Notes under the pieces: model-generated | Seen by the model: only the letters and a program-made list of their open reading frames with translations | The model's database searches: none | Told to the model about the DNA's origin: nothing | Made by a program: the position numbers and the translations under genes | Shown here: positions 1 through 7,979 of the stretch, one piece after another | Numbering within the stretch: the stretch's first letter is position 1 | Layout of the letters: each line of letters opens with the position of its first letter | Assembly (NCBI GenBank): GCA_964510535.1 | Contig: CAZECG010000011.1 | Coordinates: forward strand, 26,786 to 90,785 | Direction: 5' to 3' | Source of the DNA: JAJPXC01 sp964510535 | GTDB lineage: Bacteria > Bacteroidota > Bacteroidia > Bacteroidales > Muribaculaceae | Length of the DNA stretch: 64,000 nt

Positions 1-516
1 GAACTCTACGGCAAGCGCGACGAGGCGGCGGCAATCTACCAAAAAGTGTCGAAGGAGTACAACGCTATCCGCTCGAAAGCAGCCGAAGCGGAGACTCGCC
101 CGACAGTAATTTCAGAGACGGTGACCGACGGAGTGTGGTATATGCCCGGCGGCAACAGCTACATGGCGCGGTTGTTTGCCGACGCCGGAGGCGACTACCC
201 TTGGAGCGGCGACACCTCGGCAGGGTCGCTACCGCTTGACTTCGCCACCGTCTACGACCGCGCCAACGACGCCGACATTTGGCTCGTGAAGACTTTCGGC
301 AAAGACCTCACGCTCGACGACCTGCGCTCAGCCTACCCGCTCAACGAGCGGTTCAAGGCGTTCGCAACTGGAGGGGTCTATGCGTGCAACACCGCCACCT
401 CGCCACTGTTTGAGGAGTTCCCTTTTCATCCCGAAAAACTGCTTAGGGAGTATTACAACATATTCCACCCGTCAGATGACAGCCGTCTGACCTACTTCAA
501 CCAGGTGAGACGATGA
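1..516 (+). CDS. ABC transporter substrate-binding protein, C-terminal part (cut by window edge)
   Basis: The reading frame is open from base 1, so the start lies outside the window and only about 171 C-terminal residues are seen. The part from about residue 35 onward looks like the C-terminal lobe of the periplasmic or lipoprotein binding component of metal-chelate/cobalamin-type importers (BtuF/FepB class). It has the typical ending in which a variable loop (GGVYACN) precedes an FPFHPEKLLREYYNIFHP-like helix. The stop overlaps the next start (ATGA at 513-516), and permease and ATPase genes follow directly, so the three form one importer operon. The ligand (heme, cobalamin or ferric siderophore) cannot be decided from this fragment. 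Confidence 0.82.
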   Translation, partial: ELYGKRDEAAAIYQKVSKEYNAIRSKAAEAETRPTVISETVTDGVWYMPGGNSYMARLFADAGGDYPWSGDTSAGSLPLDFATVYDRANDADIWLVKTFGKDLTLDDLRSAYPLNERFKAFATGGVYACNTATSPLFEEFPFHPEKLLREYYNIFHPSDDSRLTYFNQVRR

Positions 517-1550
517 TGCGACCCGCCAACCGCAATCGACGCCACCGCACGGCACTCGCCGTCATGGCAGCCGCGTTACCTGTCATAATCGCCGCCTGTC
601 TGCTGACAGGCAGTGTCGACATCCCGTTCACGCAGGTTGTGAAAGCACTGGCCGGTCACGCCACCGACAACCCCCGGTGGAGCGTCATTGTCATCGAGAT
701 GCGCCTCCCCATGGCACTGACGGCGGCTCTCGCGGGAGCGTCGCTCGCTCTCTCGGGACTGTTGCTGCAGACCACATTCGACAACCCCCTGGCCGGGCCA
801 TCGATTCTCGGGATATCGACCGGCGCGTCGCTCGGCGTGGCAGTGGTGCTGCTCGCATTAGGCGGGAGCGTCACGGGAGTGGGATACTATGCCGGCATAC
901 TCACCGGCGCGACAGCCGGCGCGGCAACGGTGATGCTGGCCCTGCTCGCTTTTTCAATGATGGTGTCGAGCACAGCCATGTTGCTGATTATAGGCATAAT
1001 GATGGGCTATCTGGCATCTTCGGCAATCTCTCTGCTCAACTTTTTCTCCACCCGCGAGGGAGTTCACTCATTCGTGGTATGGGGGTTAGGCTCGTTCTCG
1101 TCGTTGACGCTTGAGCGTCTGACTGTTTTCGCAGCCATATCACTGTCTCTCATGGGATGCGCGATGCTCATGGCAAAGCCGCTCAACGCCCTGCTGCTGG
1201 GACAGCGTTATGCCGAGAATCTCGGAATCAACATCCCCGCCACACGCAACCGCCTGTTGGCGATATCCGGGGGGCTGACGGCGGTGGTGACAGCCTTTTG
1301 CGGCCCCATAGGTTTCATAGGGTTGGTCGTCCCCCACATTGCCCGTATGGCGCTGCGCACATCCAACCACTCAGTCCTGCTTCCCGGCACGGCGTTGTGC
1401 GGGGCGGTCGTCGGCTCGGGATGCGCGCTAATCAGTGTCATCTTCGGCTCGGGCGGCATCATCCCGATCAACGCCATAACCCCGCTGATAGGCGTGCCAA
1501 TCATAATATATATCATCATCAACCGCAAGAAACTACTCTATTTCAACTGA
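513..1550 (+). CDS. FecCD-family ABC transporter permease
   Basis: This 345-residue inner-membrane protein is almost entirely hydrophobic segments, as expected for the 9-10 helix BtuC/FhuB/FecCD permeases, which are usually about 330-350 residues. Family features visible are the N-terminal RLPMALTAALAGASLALSG-type segment (the R-P-R-x region that precedes the first coupling helices), GPIGFIGLVVPHIAR at about residues 264-278, which is the highly conserved cytoplasmic loop contacting the ATPase, and a C-terminal GVPIIIYIIINRKK. It starts inside the stop of the binding-protein gene and its own stop overlaps the ATPase start, so translation is probably coupled. It would form the homodimeric channel for import of an iron or cobalt chelate from the periplasm. 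Confidence 0.93.
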   Translation: MMRPANRNRRHRTALAVMAAALPVIIAACLLTGSVDIPFTQVVKALAGHATDNPRWSVIVIEMRLPMALTAALAGASLALSGLLLQTTFDNPLAGPSILGISTGASLGVAVVLLALGGSVTGVGYYAGILTGATAGAATVMLALLAFSMMVSSTAMLLIIGIMMGYLASSAISLLNFFSTREGVHSFVVWGLGSFSSLTLERLTVFAAISLSLMGCAMLMAKPLNALLLGQRYAENLGINIPATRNRLLAISGGLTAVVTAFCGPIGFIGLVVPHIARMALRTSNHSVLLPGTALCGAVVGSGCALISVIFGSGGIIPINAITPLIGVPIIIYIIINRKKLLYFN

Positions 1551-2350
1551 TGTCTGACCCGGTAATCCTCACCGCGCGCGGCCTCACCGCGGGCTATCGC
1601 TCAGGGCGTTCGGCCACCCCCGTGCTGAGCGGGCTAAACCTCAATCTGCGCCGGGGCGAGATGGTGTCGCTGCTGGGCAGCAACGGCATCGGCAAGTCAA
1701 CCCTGCTGCGCACCCTCACCGGGGTGCAATCCCCCCTCGCCGGGACAATCGAGATCGACGGCTCGCCGTTAGCAGGCTATACCGTCCGACAGCTCGCGCG
1801 CACCCTCGGCATCGTCTACACCGACCGCACACTGGCCGGAGCGTTGACCGTGGAGGAACTTGTAGGGCTTGGTCGCCACCCCTATACAGGATTTTTCGGA
1901 CGGTTAGACAGCGACGACCGCCGCATCGTGGCACGCGCCATGGAGCGAGCGGGCATCTCTCACAAACGCGGCGAGCATCTGGCGCGGCTCTCTGATGGCG
2001 AACGGCAGAAAACCATGATAGCCAAAGCCCTGGCACAGCAGACCCCGATAATCATAATGGACGAGCCGACGGCGTTTCTCGACGCCGCGAGCCGCATCGA
2101 AACCATGTCGCTGCTCCACGACCTGGCGACCGACGACAACAAAGCGATATTGCTGTCAACCCACGACATAGCCCCCGCCATCGACCTCAGTCACCGGCTC
2201 TGGATTGTCAAGGCCGACCGCACACTGGTCGACGGCACACCCGACGAGCTGACGGCGCGCCCCGACGGCCTCCCCTCGCTGTTCGACGGACGGGAAGTGA
2301 CCTTCGACCCTGCGGCGCGCGACTTCAAAGCGCGCCACAAAGACGGCTAA
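1550..2350 (+). CDS. ABC transporter ATP-binding protein of the metal-chelate/cobalamin importer
   Basis: This 266-residue cytoplasmic ATPase would power the FecCD permease. Walker A GSNGIGKST is at residues 43-51, the ABC signature reads LSDGE at 147-151, Walker B IIIMDE is at 167-172, and the H-loop histidine is in STHD near residue 205. The open frame extends upstream to 1157 inside the permease gene. The start at 1550 is chosen because its ATG overlaps the permease stop and the protein then begins normally (MSDPVILTARGL). The signature has Asp where Gly is canonical (LSGGE), a substitution often seen in this FecE/FepC-like branch of Bacteroidota, so it is not read as a defect. Confidence 0.93.
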   Translation: MSDPVILTARGLTAGYRSGRSATPVLSGLNLNLRRGEMVSLLGSNGIGKSTLLRTLTGVQSPLAGTIEIDGSPLAGYTVRQLARTLGIVYTDRTLAGALTVEELVGLGRHPYTGFFGRLDSDDRRIVARAMERAGISHKRGEHLARLSDGERQKTMIAKALAQQTPIIIMDEPTAFLDAASRIETMSLLHDLATDDNKAILLSTHDIAPAIDLSHRLWIVKADRTLVDGTPDELTARPDGLPSLFDGREVTFDPAARDFKARHKDG

Positions 2351-2419
2351 AAACGCCGCATCGTCATGGTCAATCGCGGATTTATGTGTAACTTCGCGGC
2401 TATAAAGCATTTAATCATT

Positions 2420-3373
2420 ATGAACAATTTCACATCCGTAAACGATATCGGCGACCTGCGCGCGGCTGTCGCCGAAGCTCTTGAGGTCAAAGCCAACCGA
2501 TTTGGCTACCAGCACCTTGGCCGCAACAAAACCCTGTTGATGATTTTCTTCAACTCATCGCTGCGCACGCGCCTGAGCACTCAAAAAGCAGCCTTGAACC
2601 TCGGGATGAACGTCATAGTCCTCGACGTGAACCAGGGGGCATGGAAACTCGAAACCGAGCGAGGAGTCATCATGGACGGCGACAAACCCGAACACCTGCT
2701 TGAAGCCATCCCCGTGATGGGATGCTACTGTGACATCATCGGCGTGAGGTCGTTCGCACGCTTCGAATCAAAGGTCGACGACTATGAGGAACGCATCATC
2801 AACCAGTTCATTCGCTACTCGGGCCGCCCGGTGTTCTCGATGGAGGCCGCTACACGCCATCCGCTCCAATCGTTTGCCGACCTCATCACCATCGAAGAAC
2901 ACAAAACCGTCGAACGCCCCAAAATTGTCATGACCTGGGCGCCTCACCCCAAAGCCCTCCCCCAGGCCGTCCCCAACTCGTTTGCCGAGTGGATTAACGC
3001 CACCGGCTATGATTTTGTCATCACGCATCCACGCGGATATGAGCTCGCGCCCGACTTTGTCGGGAAAGCGCGCGTAGAGTATGACCAAGACAAGGCTCTC
3101 GAAGGCGCCGACTTTGTCTACGCCAAAAACTGGTCGGCCTATGCCGACCCCAACTATGGCAAAGTGCTGTCGACCGACCGCAACTGGACTGTCACCGCCG
3201 ACAAAATGGCACTGACCAACAACGCCTACTTCATGCACTGCCTGCCGGTGCGCCGCAACATGATTGTGAGCGACGACGTGATTGAGGGGCCGCGCTCTCT
3301 CGTCATCCCCGAAGCCGCCAACCGCGAGATTTCCGCCCAGGTAGTGCTCAAACGCCTCCTCGAATCCCTCTGA
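2420..3373 (+). CDS. argF': N-succinylornithine carbamoyltransferase (arginine biosynthesis)
   Basis: This 317-residue transcarbamylase would carbamoylate an N-acylated ornithine in the Bacteroidales version of the arginine pathway. The carbamoyl-phosphate loop reads SSLRTRLST at residues 46-54 and the HCLP motif is at 273-276, followed by a conserved C-terminal PEAANREISAQVVLKRLL. Residue 90 is proline. In the Bacteroides fragilis enzyme Pro90 marks N-succinylornithine specificity, whereas N-acetylornithine enzymes have Glu there, so the succinyl form is inferred. The start at 2420 is preferred over an in-frame upstream Met at 2366 because the shorter form matches the family length. A TAACTTCG -7-like box at 2389-2396 would place the transcript start just upstream. 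Other arg genes are not adjacent. Confidence 0.93.
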   Translation: MNNFTSVNDIGDLRAAVAEALEVKANRFGYQHLGRNKTLLMIFFNSSLRTRLSTQKAALNLGMNVIVLDVNQGAWKLETERGVIMDGDKPEHLLEAIPVMGCYCDIIGVRSFARFESKVDDYEERIINQFIRYSGRPVFSMEAATRHPLQSFADLITIEEHKTVERPKIVMTWAPHPKALPQAVPNSFAEWINATGYDFVITHPRGYELAPDFVGKARVEYDQDKALEGADFVYAKNWSAYADPNYGKVLSTDRNWTVTADKMALTNNAYFMHCLPVRRNMIVSDDVIEGPRSLVIPEAANREISAQVVLKRLLESL

Positions 3374-3435
3374 CATCCCTGCCGTTACAATCGCACAAAG
3401 AGAGCTGCCAATCAAAAATATGCTCAATGTAAAAA

Positions 3436-3563
3436 GGTGGTTGAAAAATTTATAGCAACGGCTCGCGGCGATTCCCGCATGGGAATCTTTTTTATATAGC
3501 CTGTTAAGAGTGCTCGGAGTACTCAGAGCACCCCACCCCACCAAGTCAATCCGCGAGGATTGA
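3436..3563 (+). repeat. Dispersed palindromic repeat, copy A
   Basis: A 128-bp block shares two conserved parts with copy B at 63561-63705. The left part (from GGTGGTTG to ATATAGCC) contains the hairpin GATTCCC-GCAT-GGGAATC. The right part is a 37-bp block identical in both copies (3527-3563), containing the hairpin TCAATCC-GCGA-GGATTGA. The middle differs: here it is a near-palindrome, GTGCTC/GAGCAC around GAGTACTC. No protein is encoded. It sits between argF' and tRNA-Pro. Confidence 0.75.
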
Positions 3564-3586
3564 TTTGACACACGCCCGAGAGGGAT

Positions 3587-3617
3587 AACAAAAAAACGGC
3601 GTGACCCCGTTTTTGTT
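3587..3617. terminator. Hairpin with A/T-rich arms, probable bidirectional terminator
   Basis: AACAAAAA...ACGG pairs with CCGTTTTTGTT around a short loop, giving a stem whose arms supply a T-run on either strand. It lies between argF' (plus strand) and tRNA-Pro (minus strand), so it could end either transcript. Confidence 0.45.
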
Positions 3618-3629
3618 CCGGCTATTTGC

Positions 3630-3667
3630 GAAAAAATGGGCTTAACTCGTTGAGCTAAACCCATTTG
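3630..3667 (-). terminator. Rho-independent terminator of tRNA-Pro
   Basis: On the minus strand AAATGGG...TTAGCTC pairs with GAGTTAA...CCCATTT (one G-T pair and one mismatch), and the stem runs straight into TTTTTT. It begins about 12 nt after the 3' end of the tRNA gene. Confidence 0.75.
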
Positions 3668-3678
3668 CTGAAAAATTG

Positions 3679-3751
3679 TCGGGGTGAGAAGACTCGAACT
3701 TCCGACCTCCACGTCCCGAACGTGGCGCGCTGCCAACTGTGCTACACCCCG
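3679..3751 (-). tRNA. tRNA-Pro (anticodon CGG)
   Basis: Read on the minus strand the gene folds as a complete cloverleaf of 73 nt. The acceptor CGGGGTG pairs with CACCCCG, followed by discriminator A. The anticodon stem CCACG/CGTGG encloses loop TTCGGGA with anticodon CGG (decoding CCG). The T stem GGAAG/CTTCT has loop TTCGAGT. The D stem GCAC/GCGC has an A-C mismatch at position 12-23. CCA is not encoded. The C1-G72 start is typical of bacterial tRNA-Pro. Confidence 0.96.
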
Positions 3752-3830
3752 AGCAGCTTTCTTTGTTTGCGACCGCAAAGGTAAGAATTAATTCACAATC
3801 CGCAAATATTTTTTCATACTGTTTTTTACT

Positions 3831-3838
3831 TATCTTCG
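3831..3838 (+). promoter_or_regulatory. Bacteroidota -7 box (TATCTTCG) for the lipoprotein gene at 3872
   Basis: The box matches TAnnTT(T/C)G and lies 33 nt before the start codon. No convincing -33 TTTG is visible. Confidence 0.4.
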
Positions 3839-3871
3839 CGTGACAAACATAAAAACGCCACTTCAACGCCG

Positions 3872-4420
3872 ATGAAAGCCCTACTCACCATGACAGCCCT
3901 CGCAGCTCTCGCGGCCGGATGCCGCTCGTCAGCCCCTGCCACATCACCCGACCCGGCGCAGTCGCCGGCTCCGCTGCAGCAACCCTCCGAATCAATCGGC
4001 GGACACTCCGACGCCCCCATCCACCGCGCCCTGCCGCGCGCGATCATATATAAGACCAACGGCGACTACCGCGACAACGTCCCCGTGACACTCAACGCCG
4101 CCGGCACCGCCTTAGTCTCGTTCCCATCCCCCTCCGACCTCACTGACCAGTCCACACCGCTGCCTTTGGCCGACGGCTATCTGCTCGACCGCCGCGGAGT
4201 GACAATGAACACGCGGTTCACCCGCTACACCTACGACCGCTATCGCGCGCTGATCACCCCGCCTGCCCCGGCAACGCTCATCGACAGCATAATTCCCAGC
4301 GCGCGTGTCACTGAGCTACATCGGCTCGACATCACGCCGCAACAGGCCATGGGCGACACCGCCGCCGTCAACGACCTCATACGCCGCAATTTGCGGCAGC
4401 CCGACGGCTCACAAATGTGA
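3872..4420 (+). CDS. Conserved hypothetical Bacteroidales lipoprotein
   Basis: This is a 182-residue protein with a short lipoprotein signal: MKALLTMTALAALAAGC places the lipobox LAAGC at residues 13-17. After a Pro/Ser-rich, probably flexible stretch (about 20-50) comes a compact region containing AIIYKTNGDYRDNVPVTL, LDRRGV and FTRYTYDRY. I recognise this as a pattern conserved in uncharacterised Bacteroidales envelope proteins, without an assigned function. It is a single gene, with tRNA-Pro divergent upstream and the SusE/F-like gene 168 nt downstream behind its own promoter. The role is unknown; I infer envelope attachment only from the lipobox. Confidence 0.7.
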   Translation: MKALLTMTALAALAAGCRSSAPATSPDPAQSPAPLQQPSESIGGHSDAPIHRALPRAIIYKTNGDYRDNVPVTLNAAGTALVSFPSPSDLTDQSTPLPLADGYLLDRRGVTMNTRFTRYTYDRYRALITPPAPATLIDSIIPSARVTELHRLDITPQQAMGDTAAVNDLIRRNLRQPDGSQM

Positions 4421-4435
4421 AATATTCTAAAAAAC

Positions 4436-4467
4436 TTTGTAGGATAACAAATAAAATCATACCTTTA
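4436..4467 (+). promoter_or_regulatory. Promoter (-33 TTTG, -7 TACCTTTA) of the SusE/F-like gene
   Basis: TTTG at 4436-4439 and TACCTTTA at 4460-4467 are separated by 20 nt, the spacing expected of Bacteroidota sigma-70-type promoters. This implies a leader of about 115 nt before the start at 4589. Confidence 0.5.
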
Positions 4468-4588
4468 CGCGGTAATATAGTGTCGAGGCATCAATATTTC
4501 AGAGAAAACACTCTCATAATGAGCCGGATACAACGTATACATTGACATAATAACATTAACTTTTTGTTTAACAAATAACATTTAAAAC

Positions 4589-6478
4589 ATGAAAAAACAG
4601 TTACGCAACATGATGCTCGCCGGTGCAGCCGCACTCGTTGCCGGCAATGCATTCGCCGCTGGATCGGTTGACTCTATCGCCGCCGGTTTTAACTTGACCA
4701 TCGACTGGGAGCAAGCACTTCCTACGCTTGAAACCGGTGGTGGAGTATCGGACTGGAAAGATGCAACCGCAGTCAAAGGTTCAAACGAGATTCTCGTCAT
4801 GAACAAGACCACCAAGTCAATTTGGTCATTTACCAATACATCAGCAACAGAGGTTGTGACCGGGCTTCCGACCACTCCGTTTGCAATCACTTGCGACGAA
4901 GCCGGAAACGTCATCTTCAACAACGGTGGTGGTGCAAGCACAGGTGCAACCACTTTCTATATCCTCCCCGCCGGCAAGCGCAGCGCCAGTGACTTGCAGA
5001 ACCTCAACCTCACTCTCCCCGAAGGCGTTGAAGAGGGTACTCGCGTAGACTATCTCGGCCGCGTGCTTGGTGACGTCCTCAGTGCGGATGGTGGTTGGTT
5101 TAATACCGCTATGAACACCGCGAAAGTTGTCTGCTCTTACTACATAGCTGAAGGCGAGCAAATGGAATCATACGCATCACTCGAGCTTCCCGCCGCACTC
5201 ACTACGTTCTATGTGACTCAACCCTGGGGAACATCGGTAGAAGAATGCCAAAACGCATCAGACCCCTCAATGACCGCCTATGTTTACGGTGGTAACGTAA
5301 GCACCATCCTGCAGCCCAACGAGGCATTTGACGATTGGGAAAAGATAAACCGCGTTCAGCAGCGTTCAGCAGCCGGTTTCGACTGGTTCATGCTCGGCGA
5401 CGAGACCTACTACGTCTATGGTGCTAAACTTGAAGGCCGCGCAGCCACTTGGTGCCCCAACGACTTTGTGATTGTACGCGCAAGCGACAACGCTGTCGTT
5501 GCTTCTTACAAGGCTCCCGCCGACACCCCCTCAGGCGCAGTTTGCGGTGGAATTACAGCCTATGCCAACGAGGATGGCAAATCTGCCACCATCTACCGTT
5601 TCACCTCAATTTCAGGTGCTGCCAAACTCACCTTCTCTCTTAAAGAAGAAGCTCCCGCCGTTCCCGCACTCTACATCCTCGGCAACAACGGCATTTCTTG
5701 GGATCCCGCTAACCCCGGCGAGTTCGCCTACAACGATACCACCAAGACTTACTCATTTGATCTCTATGGTGCGACCAATGGTTTCAAGGTTTCTACCGCT
5801 AAGGGTACTTGGGCTGAATTTGACGCAGCAGGATTCCACATCGACGGCAATCTCGCCGCTAACACTGTGACTCCGCTTCTCAGTGGCGCTCCTGCCGAGG
5901 GCGCTAACATCTTACTGGCTGAGGCCAACGACTACACGATTGTTATCGACTCTGCTCTCACCACTATCAAGGCTACAGTTATACCCACGCCTACCCCCGA
6001 TAAACTTTTCGTCCTCGGTAATCTCTCAGTTGGCGAATGGGATCCCTCAAAAGGTGTTGAGCTCACCAAGAACGGTGACATCTTCGAAGGCGACGTTGCC
6101 ATGACAGGCGCTTACTTCAGCTTCATCGATGGACTCGCAGAAGCTTCAGGTGATTGGCTCAATGCAGGTCAGCGTTACGGTGCAACCAGCAACAACTTTG
6201 GAACGCACCTCAACACTGCAGTACGCTTCACGAGAGGCGAAAACGCATTTAACATCCTTGACTACACCGAATATCCCCAGAGCGTTCACTTCGTGGTTGA
6301 CTTTGACGCAATGACAGTCACCATCTCAACCGCAACAGGCGTTGAAGATGTAGCTGTTGACGCTGCAGTTCCCGCTGAATACTACAACCTCCAGGGTATC
6401 CGCGTGGCTCAGCCCGAGGCAGGCAAACTCTACATCGTTAAGAAAGGCGACAAAGTCAGCAAAATGCTCGTCAAATAA
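4589..6478 (+). CDS. Secreted protein with two SusE/SusF-like modules and a type IX-like C-terminal tail
   Basis: This is a 629-residue exported protein with signal peptide MKKQLRNMMLAGAAALVAGNAFA. Residues about 25-355 form a region that starts FNLTIDWEQALP and alternates short beta-rich blocks, with no fold I can name. Two similar modules follow, beginning ALYILGNNGISWDP at about 358 and LFVLGNLSVGEWDP at about 474. They resemble the carbohydrate-binding beta-sandwiches of SusE/SusF, which bind starch at the Bacteroidetes surface. The final 35 residues (YYNLQGIRVAQP...GKLYIVKKG...KMLVK) resemble the type A sorting tail of type IX secretion cargo. Glycan binding at the surface is inferred. 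The gene is monocistronic, with its own promoter and a strong terminator. Confidence 0.75.
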   Translation: MKKQLRNMMLAGAAALVAGNAFAAGSVDSIAAGFNLTIDWEQALPTLETGGGVSDWKDATAVKGSNEILVMNKTTKSIWSFTNTSATEVVTGLPTTPFAITCDEAGNVIFNNGGGASTGATTFYILPAGKRSASDLQNLNLTLPEGVEEGTRVDYLGRVLGDVLSADGGWFNTAMNTAKVVCSYYIAEGEQMESYASLELPAALTTFYVTQPWGTSVEECQNASDPSMTAYVYGGNVSTILQPNEAFDDWEKINRVQQRSAAGFDWFMLGDETYYVYGAKLEGRAATWCPNDFVIVRASDNAVVASYKAPADTPSGAVCGGITAYANEDGKSATIYRFTSISGAAKLTFSLKEEAPAVPALYILGNNGISWDPANPGEFAYNDTTKTYSFDLYGATNGFKVSTAKGTWAEFDAAGFHIDGNLAANTVTPLLSGAPAEGANILLAEANDYTIVIDSALTTIKATVIPTPTPDKLFVLGNLSVGEWDPSKGVELTKNGDIFEGDVAMTGAYFSFIDGLAEASGDWLNAGQRYGATSNNFGTHLNTAVRFTRGENAFNILDYTEYPQSVHFVVDFDAMTVTISTATGVEDVAVDAAVPAEYYNLQGIRVAQPEAGKLYIVKKGDKVSKMLVK

Positions 6479-6501
6479 TCGTCACCAACGATAACAACAA
6501 C

Positions 6502-6536
6502 AAAAAAAGGCCACCCCTCCGGGGGTGGCCTTTTTT
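6502..6536 (+). terminator. Rho-independent terminator
   Basis: A-rich flank, then a perfect 9-bp stem GGCCACCCC/GGGGTGGCC (6509-6517 with 6522-6530, loop TCCG), then TTTTTT. The A-run on the left means it may also serve the convergent minus-strand gene at 6590. Confidence 0.95.
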
Positions 6537-6589
6537 GTCGTTATTATCCACAAAAGCGATGGGGATCTCTTTCCCCCACTAACCGACTA

Positions 6590-6991
6590 TCACTCCGATT
6601 CCCGTGACACTCGGCGGTGATAGACATAATCTATCCCATCTTTGCGCAACGTAAGCGACGTGCCGTTAAAATCAGTGATATGGTAAGCCGACCGGGTAGC
6701 CACTTCACCCATCAGTGAGCGGTCACCCTCATACTTGACTGTCGACAAATCATTATCCAAGATGAGAGAATCACCATCAATATGCCATCGGCCTTCAACC
6801 CAACAGGTAAGCACCTCGGGGCGTATGGCGCGCATCACCGACGTACCGTCATCGTGAAGCTCATACAACGGTTCTATGTCAGAAATCTCCGAGATGAAAT
6901 AGTCGCCCACCATCTCCTTCTCGCGGCTCGAAAGCCCGCATCCGGCCAACAGCCCGACAGCTGCCGCCGCTACCAAAATTTTCCGTTTCAT
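6590..6991 (-). CDS. Small lipocalin-like lipoprotein, hypothetical
   Basis: This is a 133-residue protein with a lipoprotein signal (MKRKILVAAAAVGLLAGC, lipobox LLAGC, Cys18). The rest reads as a small beta-barrel: VGDYFISEISD, DGTSVMRA, VEGRWHIDGDSLIL, TSLTLRKDG. The G-x-W plus short alternating strands resemble lipocalin-like domains common in Bacteroidales lipoproteins, but the assignment rests on pattern only. It is transcribed alone, convergent with the SusE/F-like gene and divergent from the lipoprotein at 7149. Confidence 0.65.
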   Translation of the reverse strand: MKRKILVAAAAVGLLAGCGLSSREKEMVGDYFISEISDIEPLYELHDDGTSVMRAIRPEVLTCWVEGRWHIDGDSLILDNDLSTVKYEGDRSLMGEVATRSAYHITDFNGTSLTLRKDGIDYVYHRRVSRESE

Positions 6992-7034
6992 AACGCTGCG
7001 AAATTACAAAAAAGTCCGACGTGAAACGCCAAAA

Positions 7035-7070
7035 AAATTTGCTTTTTGCACTCGCTTATTCGTATCGTTG
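7035..7070 (+). repeat. Duplicated promoter block, upstream copy
   Basis: This 36-bp block matches 7109-7144 at 34 of 36 positions. It carries the -33 TTTG but a weakened -7 box (TATCGTTG), so it may be the inactive or weaker copy. Confidence 0.7.
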
Positions 7071-7108
7071 ACTGCCGTCTTAGATACTTCCGCTCGGCAA
7101 AATCAAAT

Positions 7109-7144
7109 AAATTTGCTTTTTGCGCTCGCTTATTCGTATCTTTG
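7109..7144 (+). promoter_or_regulatory. Promoter of the lipoprotein-SUI1-AddA genes (second copy of a duplicated block)
   Basis: TTTG at 7112-7115 and a perfect TAnnTTTG box (TATCTTTG, 7137-7144) are separated by 21 nt, only 4 nt before the start codon at 7149. Transcripts from it would be almost leaderless, which argues either for a leaderless mRNA or for use of the upstream copy. Confidence 0.55.
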
Positions 7145-7148
7145 CATT

Positions 7149-7613
7149 ATGATGAAAAAAATCTTGACCTTTATAATGGCTGCGGTACTGTTCACGGTGT
7201 GGAGCTGCGACACTGCCGTTTCGCGCAACGATGAGCTGACAGCCGCCGAACAAGCCATCGACACACACAACTACCGCAGCGCGCAGATAGCCTGCGACCG
7301 CCTGCTTGAGCAATCGGCTGAGCAGCCCCTGTCGGCCTCACAGTTTGGCCGCTTGTCACTGCTGTTCATGCGCCTGTCGGAAATTGACGCCGAGCACGAG
7401 AATGTCGGGCAAGCCACTCAATGCTACTTGAAAGCATTCGCCGCCGACACCGACAGCGCGAGAGCCTACTACAACTCCCTTCCGATTGAGATGTCGAGCT
7501 ATGTCGAGATGATGGCATCACTAAGCCATGCCATCACCTCTCCCGCCGACATCAGCGACGACTCATGGTGCGAAACCGACTCAACCCCCCCCACCGACAG
7601 CCATGAGCATTAA
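7149..7613 (+). CDS. Small helical lipoprotein, hypothetical
   Basis: This 154-residue protein has a lipobox VWSC (Cys20) after MMKKILTFIMAAVLFTVWS. The mature part is helical: AAEQAIDTHNYRSAQIACDRLL followed by FGRLSLLFMRLSEIDAEH and ATQCYLKAFAAD, a spacing that resembles one to two degenerate TPR helix pairs. The start at 7149 is chosen because the lipoprotein signal begins there, although the frame is open further upstream. It overlaps the next gene by 11 nt, so the two are co-translated. Function is unknown. Confidence 0.65.
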   Translation: MMKKILTFIMAAVLFTVWSCDTAVSRNDELTAAEQAIDTHNYRSAQIACDRLLEQSAEQPLSASQFGRLSLLFMRLSEIDAEHENVGQATQCYLKAFAADTDSARAYYNSLPIEMSSYVEMMASLSHAITSPADISDDSWCETDSTPPTDSHEH

Positions 7614-7968
7614 CGATTGGAAAGCGGCTCTGCAGAGCCTGAATCTCGAAGACGACCTCTCGGACAAAGCCGAGGAATCAGAATGTGCCGAGAACGACTG
7701 CACGGACAAGGCCGCGCCTTGCCTGCGGGAACACGCCACCCTTCAGGTGATGATGGAACGCAAAGGCCGAGGCGGCAAAACCGCCACAATCATCGCCGGA
7801 TTCACAATCGACGATGACCAAGTGGCAGACATAGCCGCACGGCTGAAATCAAAGCTCGGCACCGGCGGTTCATCGCGGGGCGGCGAGATACTGATTCAGG
7901 GCGACCGACGAGCCGACGCCGTCAAGATGCTCAAAGAGATGGGGTTTAAAGTCAACCGCTCAAACTAA
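7603..7968 (+). CDS. SUI1/eIF1-like translation factor (YciH family)
   Basis: This 121-residue cytoplasmic protein has an acidic, Cys-containing N-terminal part (residues 1-45) and a C-terminal SUI1 domain (about 46-121). The domain shows the basic loop RKGRGGKTATII, which in eIF1/YciH contacts the ribosome, and SSRGGEILIQGDRRADAVKMLKEMGF. Bacterial YciH proteins are about 105-120 residues and are thought to influence start-codon fidelity. The start at 7603 sits inside the end of the lipoprotein gene, and the family start is consistent with it. The AddA-like helicase follows 11 nt later. Confidence 0.9.
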   Translation: MSINDWKAALQSLNLEDDLSDKAEESECAENDCTDKAAPCLREHATLQVMMERKGRGGKTATIIAGFTIDDDQVADIAARLKSKLGTGGSSRGGEILIQGDRRADAVKMLKEMGFKVNRSN

Positions 7969-7979
7969 ACCCGCACACC

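Noticed and set aside
2768..3778. 336-codon open frame on the minus strand opposite argF' and tRNA-Pro
   Set aside because: It lies antisense to a clear enzyme gene and across a tRNA; the protein has no family features. A codon-bias shadow.
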